Positions 22,005 to 31,824 of a DNA stretch of 64,000 bases are shown here, in pieces. The stretch's first letter is position 1; every line of letters begins with the position of its first letter. The position numbers and the translations under genes are program-made. The notes under the pieces are model-generated. The model had not been told where the DNA came from, did not search any database, and saw only the letters and a program-made list of their open reading frames with translations. The stretch lies in assembly GCF_050947875.1 (NCBI RefSeq), contig NC_134569.1, positions 21,675,631 to 21,739,630 on the forward strand. The letters run 5' to 3'. Origin of the DNA: Dermacentor variabilis (Eukaryota > Arthropoda > Arachnida > Ixodida > Ixodidae).

Positions 22005-22640
22005 TTAGTCACGTTCAATGTGTATTCGCGCTCCTTTTAGCTCACTTGCATTTCTGGAAATTTCTTGCTTTTCTGTATAGTCCTGGAAATACAGGATGGC
22101 CAGACGAAATGAAAAAGCTTTTGTTATTCTGTGAATACGAATTGCAGACTTACACTTGACGCCCATCTTATCCCTAAACAGATCATTTATCACTTTTGTG
22201 CGTAATACTGATTCTGATTTATTGTCAGCTTCAAAAATACCGAAGACTATCAGAGTCGAACGACGGTTTCTATCTTCGAAGTCAACAAGCTTTTCTTGTT
22301 GCTTCTGAAGATATATTTGCGCACTTGTAACGGAAAAATTTATCGGTTCAATTTCACCAACTTTGATTTGAACCTCCTTAACACTAGCCTCAACGCTGTT
22401 TAAACGACTATTAAAACCTTGTATTGTTTTATCTGTCGCGTTCAAACTTTTTCCTAGTTCTGATATTTCTGCTTTAATATCTCTTTCTATCTAATTTAGT
22501 GCCAAAATTTCTTCAACAGAAGGCCTCGGGTTCAACTCAACATCGCCACATACAAGAAGCTTACATGACCAAAGACATTCATAGGCAATACACAATAAAG
22601 TTATTGTATTACGCAACGATAGGTTGTGTAAGAAGAGCAT
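22005..22640 (-). pseudogene. LINE ORF1 (coiled coil plus RNA-binding-like domain)
   Basis: The chosen start is ATG at 22640, which opens a hydrophobic leader (MLFLHNLSLRNTITLLCIAY) and leads straight to the 2A-like motif. An in-frame TAG at 22491-22493 follows. The frame then continues through a coiled-coil-like stretch (LNSVEASVKEVQIKVGEIEP), then FEDRNRRSTLIVFGIFEADN and LKGARIHIERD, which resemble L1-type ORF1 proteins that bind the element RNA. After the stop near 22005 the same frame still reads KVSLVYNRLKVGGQSFVWDD, so ORF1 was longer. ORF1 and the start of the endonuclease lie in one frame separated only by stops. A frameshift near 21748 follows. Confidence 0.7.
22521..22547 (-). other. 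2A-like ribosome-skipping motif, inactivated
   Basis: The encoded peptide is GDVELNPRP, preceded by LLVC. The 2A consensus is D(V/I)ExNPGP, with separation between the last G and P. Here that glycine is arginine, so skipping is expected to fail. The position, right after a hydrophobic leader at the start of a LINE reading frame, is where 2A motifs occur in several APE-type LINE clades. Confidence 0.8.
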
Positions 22641-22850
22641 CAGTACGTGTGACGAGAGCGTGTGTGTGTGTGTGATGGCAACAGCAAGACGACGACAAGG
22701 ATCATATGAGAGCGACGGCGTGGTTTTTACTCTGGAGTTTCGACGCGAGTTTACGATATGACGATTGGTGGGTTCTGCACATATAGGTATTGGATAGGCT
22801 TTAGTGAGTAAAACACGGACTAACAAGCGTTACACAATGGTACGCACGCA

Positions 22851-23482
22851 TGTACTATGTCATACGTGCTAGTCCATGTAACGTGATCTATGTTAAAACG
22901 ACGATGGCATAATTGTATTCTGGCGAAAAAATGTTAGAACTTGTTCCACCTGGGCCGATCATGAAGGTGGTAAAATGGCTCACGGCTTGTGCGTGGTGTT
23001 AGCTACTGTGAGAGAAGGACCGATCCCGAAGGCACTGCAGTTTAACACAGCGTCTGAAAGCGCTAGCTGCCGCGAGGGAAAAATGCAAGGAACTTGCAAG
23101 TGACGTACGCGCCAATCTTCTCGAAGAACTGTAGTTGGCTTTGGCACGAAAGAAGCATGGGTGTAATCGTGGCCTAATCTCTTCGACCACTTGCACGGTG
23201 ACGAAGACACATACCGAGCGCCATAAAGTTCTTATTCATGCTTGAAACATGCTGCTCTGGCCACGGCTGAGCTTCACAAGAAGCGCTAGAATGGTGGTAA
23301 GGATGAAGAACACCTTACAAATACCGAATACCAATCCGGATAAAATTCAAATTTTTCATATAGATCTTTCTGTTGGACGATCATTTGAATAAAATGAGTT
23401 GCTGAGGCAATTATACTTTCTGTTTATGCTTCTGGCAAGAGTCATTGGAGTTTGAAATAAACGCCACGAAAGAAAAAGATAT
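22851..23482. other. Unassigned sequence
   Basis: No recognised gene or repeat. A short (GT)n at 22659-22676 lies just inside the preceding LINE leader. Confidence 0.4.
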
Positions 23483-23660
23483 CACGGCCTAACAGTTAGA
23501 GAACCGGTTTGCTACGCTGAAGAAAGAGGTTCGACCCGTCGTCTTTACGCACTCTTTTTTATTGATGAGGCCTCGAAACAAGGCAAGACAGGAACCTACA
23601 TATTGCAAAGTGTCTGGAATGAGGTAAAGAAAGAGTCGCATTAAAAGAGGACACAAGCAA
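23483..23660 (+). mobile_element. Probable tRNA-derived SINE
   Basis: At 23483-23550 an A-box-like stretch (GGCCTAACAGTTAGAG) and a B-box-like GGTTCGACCC are spaced as in a tRNA. A T-rich linker and the start of a body follow. The right end is not determined. Confidence 0.45.
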
Positions 23661-26600
23661 GAGTTGAAGCCCAGTTTTCGTATAGATCACACCCAACGGG
23701 GACTCTGTATATAAGAGAATGCAGTACTTAATGTGATAGGAAGTGTTCTGATACGATGTCGCCGTCACAGCCTATAGTAACGTTCAGAAGTTACAAATAA
23801 ACATCCAACCTGCCGCGTTTATGGGAATATACAACAATTAACTCACTTTCTTTTGTTGGGCTGTTAAAGGGGCGTTGTTGGAAGAGTATTGGGAACGGCT
23901 CACCACATGTAGCGCTGCTGAGGCAGTGGGCAGTAGCAACTACAGCCCCGTAAGCTTCGAGACCGACATTTTAGACATACTGTAGAAGTAAGGAGGTAGG
24001 AGATAGTATTCACGCTGCTGTCTTTCAAAGTTATGCAGAGGTAGAGAAAAAGTGGCGGCAAGTTGTTAATTATTACCGTGAGCCAACGCGGGCACTACAA
24101 ATGAAGAAGGCAGCAATCAAAATGAAAGCACGCACGAGGAGTGACGTAAAAAGAGGCATCAATCGTAAAGCGTCGCAGGTACGGTGTTAAGTAACCGCCA
24201 CACACTCAAAGGCAATACCTTTCTCACAAAATGCTGTTGCGACGAATGCAACCATGCGGTATGAGAAAGCGACACAAGCGCAGCTGCCACTATAGCTACC
24301 GGGCGCAAATAGGCCAAAGCGGGAAAGCATTTTAATAATTAAGGCGCCGTCGCGCTCACGTGCTACATGGGAAACCAGCGGAGCATTACAGGAAAAATCC
24401 CCGACATGAAAAAAAGAAAAAGAAACACGTAACAGCTGCGATAGCGTTAAGGTAGCGCGGTACCACTTCGGGGACAGGTCAGTTCACACAGTTCACGAAT
24501 GGAGCACGCTGTTTGCGAAATAACAAGTGTAAAGCTTGAGCGCACAGTTAACGGACAATCGTACGTACTGCAGGCTTTCGCTCCCCGTGGGCGGCGAAGC
24601 AGAGGCGGGTAGATTTTATTTTTATGACTTTTTAGTAACTGCAGTATCACGCTGGATTGTAAATTAGAGACATAAAGTACTCCTCCCCCCCCCCCCCCCC
24701 CCCCGTGCAAATTTCTCGTTGTGGACAAAAAGCTGGTGTTCCAGAAATTGCTGCGCACGCACGCCCACGCGCCCACTTTCAGGCACCAAAAAATGTGAGG
24801 CTACGGTTGACGGGCTGATAAGCTCCCAGCTTTTGTTGAACTGCGCGTCCCTGCGGCGCCAACAACGGCGCTATTTAACCGCATCTCAAAGCAGCACGAC
24901 TACGCCCTTAAACAACATTAACGTCAATCAGCGGAGTATACAGTCAGCTCCGAAATCTGGCGACAGCAAAGAAAAAAAAAGAATAAATTAGAAAGCATAG
25001 AAAAGGCAAACGTCGACCAATGAAAGCCGCAAAGCTGTCACAGGAGGTAAACATAGCGCCGAAGACAGTGATGGCATCTAAGAGAAAAGGCTAATAGCTC
25101 GCGGGCACTTCCTTCTTTCCACGTCGCTGTCGCGTCAATGCCACAAACTGCCGCACGAGGTGGGGAGGAAAGAGCGAAGCCAACGGCGTGGACGAAGACC
25201 ACGCAAGGATCGCGTTGTGGCGTGTTGGCGAAAGCATTTTTTTTCTCTCCCTAGTGCTGAACAACGGACGCTAGCGAAGGCGCCATTAACTTGGCAGGGT
25301 CTTTTTTTTCTGCCAGCGAGGACACAGATCTTGAAGGCTACACTGCTCTTCAGAAGCGCTGTGCAGCGTGACCGGAACCTAGTGACTACGAAGGCGCTAA
25401 CGGCCTTCTAGGCGACGGTATGCAGCCACACGTACGCATAGCGCAATAACAGTGCCGTGTTCGGCGCCATAAGGCAGGCCACTTGAAATGGAAGCTTTCT
25501 AACGATGTCTTTTCAGGACCTTAGCTCTAAATGCGAATGCAGCATTCCAAGCGGTGCTCAAACAAGGAAAAAAAAAAAAAAAAAGGAGGACTGCCTAGGC
25601 TCTGCAGACCAAGTGAATCTGCGGCATATCATTGCGACCGACGTGCGCTGTGTTCCAGTAGCCGCATTCAGCTTCCGTGTTTTGTACTGCCGTTGGACAT
25701 GGAAAGGGGGCCGGGGACCCTGAAGGGGCGCGAGGGAGGACTGAAGTGTCGAGTAGCCTTTGCGTTTCATTTATTGATGCGCGAACTGCTTTTTTTTTTT
25801 TTGTAATGAATGCACTGTGCAAACATTAGTGGTCGTCAAGATTTATTACGTTGGCTAGTGGAAAGGAACGAATTCCGAGGTGAAGCCAGTTACAGCTGTA
25901 TCAGCCAAGCCTGGTAGCAGGCTGAGCCACACGAAAACTATCAAGGAAACGGGGGGAAATGAGTCAATGCAGCGTTTGACTTTCGAGTGGTAGTTCACGA
26001 AACTAAAGCTTGCCATGGCAAAATAAAATAAGAACGCAGTTCCGAAACAAGAAAAATTCCCTAATGCCCAGTCAACATCGTGCTCCGCAATGAACAGGAA
26101 AACTCTAAATGCTCGCGACTTTATGACAGCCTCCTTAAAATGGAGTCAACGGGGCCTCCTCTCTAGATACGCCTATTTACGACTGCACACAATCTTATCG
26201 CAGCCGAAAGTATAATGCCTTCGAAATTTATTTCTCCTCGCTTTCTCCTTATTCTCTTCCGGATGCGGCGGCCTTCGCGGACAAAGGTCGTTCGCATCGT
26301 CCGTACAGCGCAGTGCGGGAGAACGAGCTCGCTTCTCGCGACGCGACACGGCAGGCGGCGCACGCTTCACTACGCTGCATGCAATAACGAGGCCGGAGCG
26401 CAGTACCACGGCGACGACAGCGAGGGCAGGGTCGTAAATCAGTGGTCGTCGTCGTCGTCGAGATGGGGGTGGACCGCGCGCAGGGCGGGCAGCAGGGCCT
26501 GCCTGCATCGCGGGCGCCTTCCTCTTCGCTCCGGTCGCTTATTCATCCTCACGAGTCGCGCGCGGGCCGGCAAGAAAAGTAGGCAACGGCGGCAGCGACT

Positions 26601-26753
26601 GGCTCGCGAGATAGTTGCGCCGCCACCCTAAGGGTACACAGTGCGTGCGCCAGTAAGTCAGATAACGCGGTGCCGCTTTTTGTCGCTACCTGTCCATGAG
26701 CTATATACTCCTCCTTGCTCGTGCGCTACTGCACTCGTTTCGTCAACTAGCTC
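23661..26753. other. Unassigned 3.1 kb
   Basis: No gene supported. Notable composition: C run at 24685-24704, A17 near 25568-25584, T13 near 25790-25802, (GTC)n at 26446-26461. A GC-rich block at 26200-26640 holds a 138-residue Arg/Ser-rich frame (26215-26631) without a known domain. Confidence 0.35.
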
Positions 26754-27243
26754 GAGGGACGCTAAAGAAAGACGTTGACTGAGTTTAGCTTGATTGGGTA
26801 GTTTTCTCAAAAGTCAAGTTTCGTTATTATCGCTGTAATAGGCCGATTACTAGAGAAAAAAAAAACATTTTTTTTTCCTTCGCGCCGGCACCCCTGATAG
26901 TGCATCAGCGCGAGCTTCTGTACTTTCGTAGACCTGTTAAACATCTCAAGAATGTCTATGTTGTGTCTTACGCTTCTTTAGAATACAGTGTAGTTCATAT
27001 CTGCAGATAAAAACAAAACAAAAAAGAAAGCTAACTCTAAGCCAGAGCAGGCACCGCCAGAATTAGTGACGTCCCGGCACGGTGGTGCGGAAACTTCAAA
27101 GAGGCGACGCCACCTGCCTTGTTTTTGCGTCTTTTCTGGCTTCTCAGGCTACCTCTTACAGTAAGACGAGCGGGTTTATTGGTATTGTAGAAGCATATTT
27201 ACTAATATGGCAAAAGTTATTTTAATTTTTAGTGTCCCTTTAA
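26754..27243. mobile_element. MITE with short inverted repeats
   Basis: The left end AGGGACGCTAAAGAAA matches the reverse complement of the right end (AAAGGGACACTAAAAA) with few changes. TTTAA lies at the right edge. The interior has no coding capacity. I recall the end AGGGACACTAAAG as a very common tick MITE terminus. A related left end lies at 28246. Confidence 0.6.
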
Positions 27244-27439
27244 TAGACGAAGATATAAACATACAGAGATAGAGAGAAGGAGAGGGGGTAGAAAGGTTCG
27301 CCGTTCTGCCTAACTTTTGTGACAAACTATGTCATATTTTTCTTTCTGGCATTCTCTTTGTTCCTTGTCTACACTTCTTAAATTTTTGATACGTGTTAAT
27401 AATCTCCATTCCCTCCCTCATGACTCCTACAATTAACCA

Positions 27440-27961
27440 ATGGCCCTCAGTGCACAGCGGCTGAAGAGCCTGAACACGGCGGCGGTCAGACCTGCAACTC
27501 AGCAGGGGGTGCAAAGGGTCTCTGGACCCGGACAGGCCGCCAACGGAAACTGAACCTTCGAACCTTGAACACCCCAACTCTTTCGAGTGAGGCTAACTAA
27601 GTAGGACTCTTTGAGGAACTATCAGGCATTGCATGGGATAATATTGGCCTTACTGAGGTTAGAAGAACTGGGGAGGCTTATGCAGTGCTGACTAATGGCC
27701 ACGTCCTCTGCTACAGAGGACTTCCAGATAAGAGACAAGACGGCGTAGGATTTCTAACCGGTGTGCCATTAGAGTTACAGAATGGGTGTCAAGAGAACGA
27801 AAGCGCAGTCGAGGACGGCAAAAAACTAAGTCGATAAAATTAGGAAATTCGCGGGCGCAAGTTGGAATTATGGTTGGCGCAGGACAGCGGTAATTTAGAT
27901 CGCTGGGAGAGACCTTTGTTCGGCAGTGGTCATAAAAAAAGATGATGATGATGATGATGAA
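27440..27961 (+). mobile_element. Internally deleted RTE LINE (5' and 3' ends only)
   Basis: The plus-strand frame from about 27547 reads LRTLNTPTLSSEAN, LFEELSGIAWDNIGLTEVRR and VLCYRGLPDKRQDGVGFL, the start of an RTE AP-type endonuclease. At about 27756-27762 it joins directly to an RTE 3' end (VTEWVSRERKRSRGR-like, then KKLSR, IRKFAGASWN). It finishes in a (GAT)n tail at 27941-27961. The rest of the endonuclease, the whole reverse transcriptase and the YLGQ/ETW segment are missing. The copy therefore keeps only about 0.5 kb of what is usually a roughly 3-kb element. It is likely a non-autonomous derivative. The 5' boundary is approximate. Confidence 0.75.
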
Positions 27962-28245
27962 TCTCCACTCACGGCAACGACATAGCGAAGTAAAAGTACT
28001 TAGTGGATTCTCTGTTGGCTGCTCTTCCATGTCACACTCCCAACGTGAAAGCACACTGAGTTGACGGGAAGGACAATGGTGACGCAGACATTGGGTGACT
28101 GCATTCACAAGACTTCTCATAGTACGAAAGAGCGTACCCGCACTGGCTGCAGTGTTGGGACGCTCACCGCTCATCATAGTGATCAGCACGATAATGTGAC
28201 AGGTGCCCCAAATATGACCAATCGCGGACGACCTTCACTCTTATA
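27962..28245. other. Unassigned sequence
   Basis: Short spacer between the RTE derivative and the next MITE. No supported feature. Confidence 0.4.
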
Positions 28246-28450
28246 GTTAAGCGGTCACTAAAGAGAGAAATAATTTATGCTGAAATAGTAAATTACTTTC
28301 CTCCAGAACCGAAAAGAAACACACACTTACCATGAGAACAGACTTAGTAAGCAGGAAGACGCAAGAACACAAAAGGAGTGGCAACGCCATCTGGAAGTCG
28401 CTGCGCCAGCTCGCATGGATTTCTCTAGCCTATAGTTAATTTTATAATCA
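28246..28450 (+). mobile_element. MITE left end, related to 26754-27243
   Basis: TTAAGCGGTCACTAAAGAG resembles the AGGGACACTAAAG terminus. The right end is not identifiable. Confidence 0.4.
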
Positions 28451-28539
28451 TCAAAGATGGACTAAGTTCTATTTTAATGAAGCCACAGACTGAACATGGC
28501 AAGTTTCAAGAACTTTGACTGAGTCACTACGGCCCAAAT

Positions 28540-28645
28540 AGGAAAACATGCAACGACACCAAGGAAAACATAGGGGAAATTACTTGTACTTACTAATTCC
28601 AATTAAAAAAAATAAATTAATAGAAATGAAAGTGGATGAACAAAC
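28540..28645 (-). mobile_element. SINE tail fragment, inverted relative to the next
   Basis: The reverse complement shares CATCCACTTTCATTTC, ATTAATTTAT, GTAATTTCCCC and CCTTGGTGTC with the body of the SINE at 28681-28890. The tRNA-like head is missing. Confidence 0.65.
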
Positions 28646-28680
28646 AGCTTAAATACCCAAGAAAGTGGATGGGAAAACGG

Positions 28681-28890
28681 CGCCGCGGTAGCCCAATTGG
28701 TAAAGCATCGCTCGCGTAATGTGAATACGTGGCATGTGAATACGTGGCATAATGCGAATACCTGCGGCAAGTTTAGTTTTTTTCATCCACTTTCATTTCC
28801 ATTAATTTATCATTTCTTTAAATGAATTGTTAAGTGCAAGTAATTTCCCGTTTTCCTTGGTGTCATTGTTTGTTGGCCCCCCTTCTCAAG
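28681..28890 (+). mobile_element. tRNA-derived SINE with damaged promoter
   Basis: The head GCCGCGGTAGCCCAATTGG gives a good A box. The expected B box is replaced by a perfect 15-bp tandem duplication (GTGAATACGTGGCAT at 28721-28735 and 28736-28750). The body matches the inverted fragment to the left. Both copies resemble a common tick SINE. Without the B box, pol III transcription is unlikely. Confidence 0.7.
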
Positions 28891-28942
28891 GTATCATTAA
28901 TAAATAAAAATCGGGCCCCTCTGTTAAGGCCCCTTTATGTCG

Positions 28943-29065
<123 letters not shown>

Positions 29066-30125
29066 GCAGATCGTGAAACGCGTTGGTCGCACAAAGCGCA
29101 CTGCGCCGAACTGTCGCCGGGCAGGCTTCGAGGCGGCCAAGCGGGGCGGTGACGAGCGACGTCGTCTCACTCGCGGAGTGAGCAGAAAAATTATCGCAGC
29201 GGCGCCGACGCCTGCGAAGTCAAACGTCGGGGCCGAGCCTTCGTCGCCGAGGCTCATTTCATTAGAAGCGAGGGATTTCGTTAGGGGCTGACAGCGAGCG
29301 AAGAGGAGCTCATTTTCAGCGAGGCACGCCTCCGCCTTCGACGAGGGTGGAGTAAAGGGGGGGGGGGGGGGTGAGCAGCGCTGTTCTTACATGACGAACG
29401 GCAAGAGGAAAATCACAGTGGGTAGGACAGGAAACGACATATTCGAAGAATGAACCGGAAATACCGGCCGCCCAAGTAGAAGCACAAGTAAGGTCTGATG
29501 ATCATTACACTCCCACAAAAAGGGGGCTAATATAATTTGTTCTGCAAAGATTAACGCTCGGACATGCGCAGGAGAGTGTAAAAAGTTAACTTATGCCTTA
29601 TCCAGCCCAGCATGCATAAGCTAAATAGGGCACACATAAACGGCCCGTTCCACTGCGTTGTCAAACCAGCAGCGTTCAAATGTGACGATGAAGATGCTTA
29701 GACGTTTGCGTCGCCGCTGCATTTTACGTACCTGCAGATGACCGTAACTTGTTACAGTGTTGGAGCTCTCTCTACGGTTATGAACAAACACCTCAAAGAT
29801 GTGGGTGGCCCACCGATTGTTTTCGTGAGCCTAAAGGTCGCTCAAACGCTGTTGCATCTTTCTACAGTCCTCCTTTCAGGGTGTTCTTGACGCTATAGCC
29901 AGCATGATAAATGGCAAGACACTAAATGACATTAAATTAACCATTATGGCAGCGCTATAGAGGGACAGTGTAACAAGAACGTAGTGCTGTAGTGTTATCC
30001 GTGCTTGATAAGGCGCGCTATTGGTGCGTATCTTTCGCATGTTCGTTTTTTAAAACTACACAAAACAATAGAATTACTGTTTGAACACTGAAGACTGAAT
30101 CTTTTTAAGGGAATCGAGTGAGAAT
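29066..30125. other. Unassigned sequence, GC-rich at 29.07-29.35 kb
   Basis: A CpG-containing block is followed by G15 at 29357-29371 and ordinary AT-balanced DNA. No gene supported. Confidence 0.35.
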
Positions 30126-30302
<177 letters not shown>

Positions 30303-30569
30303 GAATATAAGGTTGCTTTCGAATATCGAATGGATGCCGAATACAGAGGACTAAGAACACAACCGGCAAATGAAAAAGATAAGCTGAACAATTAGCCTCT
30401 CATGTCATGTAATTGGGTTTTCAGTGTGAGATATATCAGTGTACGCTCAACTGCAGAGCTTGTGAACGAACATTTCCGACGCTTTCGCAATATTTATGGC
30501 GGTGGCCTATCAAGTATTGCCTCTACAGGACAAGCTTTCGTGGAAGCTGCAGTAGTAACGTACCGCGCT

Positions 30570-30571
<2 letters not shown>

Positions 30572-30658
<87 letters not shown>
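30572..30658. repeat. (TA)n microsatellite
   Basis: About 87 bp of pure TA directly upstream of the Gypsy fragment. Confidence 0.98.
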
Positions 30659-30660
<2 letters not shown>

Positions 30661-30663
<3 letters not shown>

Positions 30664-31090
30664 GCAAGACGGCCTTCATAACGCCGGACGGTCTCTGCGA
30701 GTTCAAGGTAATGCCATTCGGACTGTGCTCGGCGCCTGCTACAACGTTCCAGCGCGTGATGGACACGGTGTTAGCAGGATTGAAGTGGCAGACCTGTATC
30801 GTCTACCGATCACCTTAGGCGGCTTGGGACAGTACTAGAGGCCATCAAGCCATCAGGGCTCACTCTAAGGCCGGAAATGTGCCGGTTCGCTTTCGACGAG
30901 CTTCTGTTCTTGGGTCACCCCACCAGCAAATCTGGAGTTCACCCTAGTCCGCAGAAGGCATCTTTCATCGCTAACTTCCCACGGCCCACCGACAAGACGG
31001 GAGAGCGCATATTCACTGGCTTGTTGTGCCTATTACAGGCGAAGAACTTTTCGCGCATCGCTGAGCCATTCACTCTTCTCAAGCATTGAA
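30661..31090 (+). mobile_element. Gypsy (Ty3-like) pol fragment, reverse transcriptase
   Basis: The frame reads [20 protein letters not shown], then [20 protein letters not shown] and TCIVY. The catalytic YLDD that should follow VY is absent and the frame shifts straight into sequence matching the downstream 'HLRRL...VLEAIK' region. A small non-triplet deletion of roughly 40 bp explains this. A later frame (30877-31089) reads CRFAFDELLFLGH, SKSGVHPSPQK and NFSRIAEPFTLLK, the usual continuation of Gypsy polymerases. Protease, RNase H, integrase and LTRs are not found here. The left side ends at the TA array. This is a dead fragment of an LTR retrotransposon. Confidence 0.88.
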
Positions 31091-31148
31091 CGCGTTACAT
31101 TGAACGCGTTAAGCATTAACTTTTACGCAAGCATTGAACGCGTTACTG
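31083..31148. repeat. Short tandem duplications of CATTGAACGCGTTA
   Basis: Three near copies of the 14-mer (31084, 31098 and 31133 regions) lie at the edge of the Gypsy fragment. Confidence 0.75.
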
Positions 31149-31439
31149 TCGATCATTTTGATCAGAAATGAATAAGCATTAGTACGATTGCCCAGTCACA
31201 AATAAAACAGCGTTGCACGTAACTGAGGAAACTCTTTATGCCAATAAGGGGAATTATTGGGCAAAGCATGCCACAGAATAAGCTAAATAATAAACTGATC
31301 AGGACCGCGCGACGTAGGATGGAAGTAGAGCCGATAACTTGCGGTCGATTAGAATAACATAAGCGGATAGAAATGCCGTCGTGGATGGCACATATGATTA
31401 AGTGGTTTCACGAGATTAGAAATTCTTCCGCGATACGGT

Positions 31440-31535
31440 GTAGTCGGCGAACGTAAGACGGAGGAATAACTGAAAATCGCTGGGAGAGGCCTTCGTAGGG
31501 CATTGGATAGAAGACAAACATCATGATGATAACGA
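31440..31535 (+). mobile_element. Degenerate RTE LINE 3' tip
   Basis: AAATCGCTGGGAGAGGCCTT matches the 3' tip of the RTE copy ending at 27961 (ATCGCTGGGAGAGACCTTTG), and is followed by CATCATGATGAT. Only the tip is convincing, although weaker similarity extends left to about 31290. Confidence 0.55.
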
Positions 31536-31628
31536 AAACATATGGTGGAGTGGAAGAAACTTTCCGAGAACAGCTAGCAACATCACAGAGCCGATTAACC
31601 AGCTGTCTTGAAGGTCTGTCTACTAACT

Positions 31629-31650
31629 GATTGCTTGCTTGCTTCCTTCT

Positions 31651-31731
<81 letters not shown>

Positions 31732-31732
31732 A
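31629..31732. repeat. (GCTT)n then (GATT)n microsatellite
   Basis: Two related tetranucleotide arrays joined at about 31688. Confidence 0.95.
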
Positions 31733-31796
31733 CAAATGCTGGAAATGTCGGCAATAAATAGATCGCCAGCATCTCCGCAACGTTAAATGACCTCAA

Positions 31797-31824
31797 GTTG
31801 TCGAGACCTCAAGGTCTCGACAAC
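31797..31824. other. 28-bp near-perfect palindrome
   Basis: GTTGTCGAGACCT, loop CA, AGGTCTCGACAAC: a perfect 13-bp stem. No role assigned. Confidence 0.8.

Larger units (their letters stand above)
18440..22850 (-). mobile_element. Near full-length CR1/L2-like LINE, degenerate and interrupted
   Basis: Read on the minus strand, the parts lie in the expected LINE order. First is a hydrophobic leader with a 2A-like motif (22640-22521), then ORF1 (about 22490-21800). The AP endonuclease begins with NERSILNKVDKLEHIL and VTETWLG (21780-21690). It is broken by a Helentron-like insertion (21515-21035) and resumes with VTFLVKLHDAL and ILTGNFNLPS (about 20995-20910). The reverse transcriptase has PVHKKGD, SFTSCCCKLLEHV, PGVPQGSVL (about 19535-19508) and FAGDCVIY (about 19446-19424). 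The last part is RYKFSFFF near 18690. Many stops and frameshifts are present, and the catalytic FADD is FAGD. A 2A motif before the coding region is known in CR1, L2, Crack and related clades, which supports the assignment. The exact ends are not resolved. Confidence 0.85.

Noticed and set aside
26215..26631. A 138-residue Arg/Ser-rich frame as a possible basic nuclear protein
   Set aside because: Its composition follows from GC-rich sequence and a (GTC)n run, and a minus-strand frame overlaps it.
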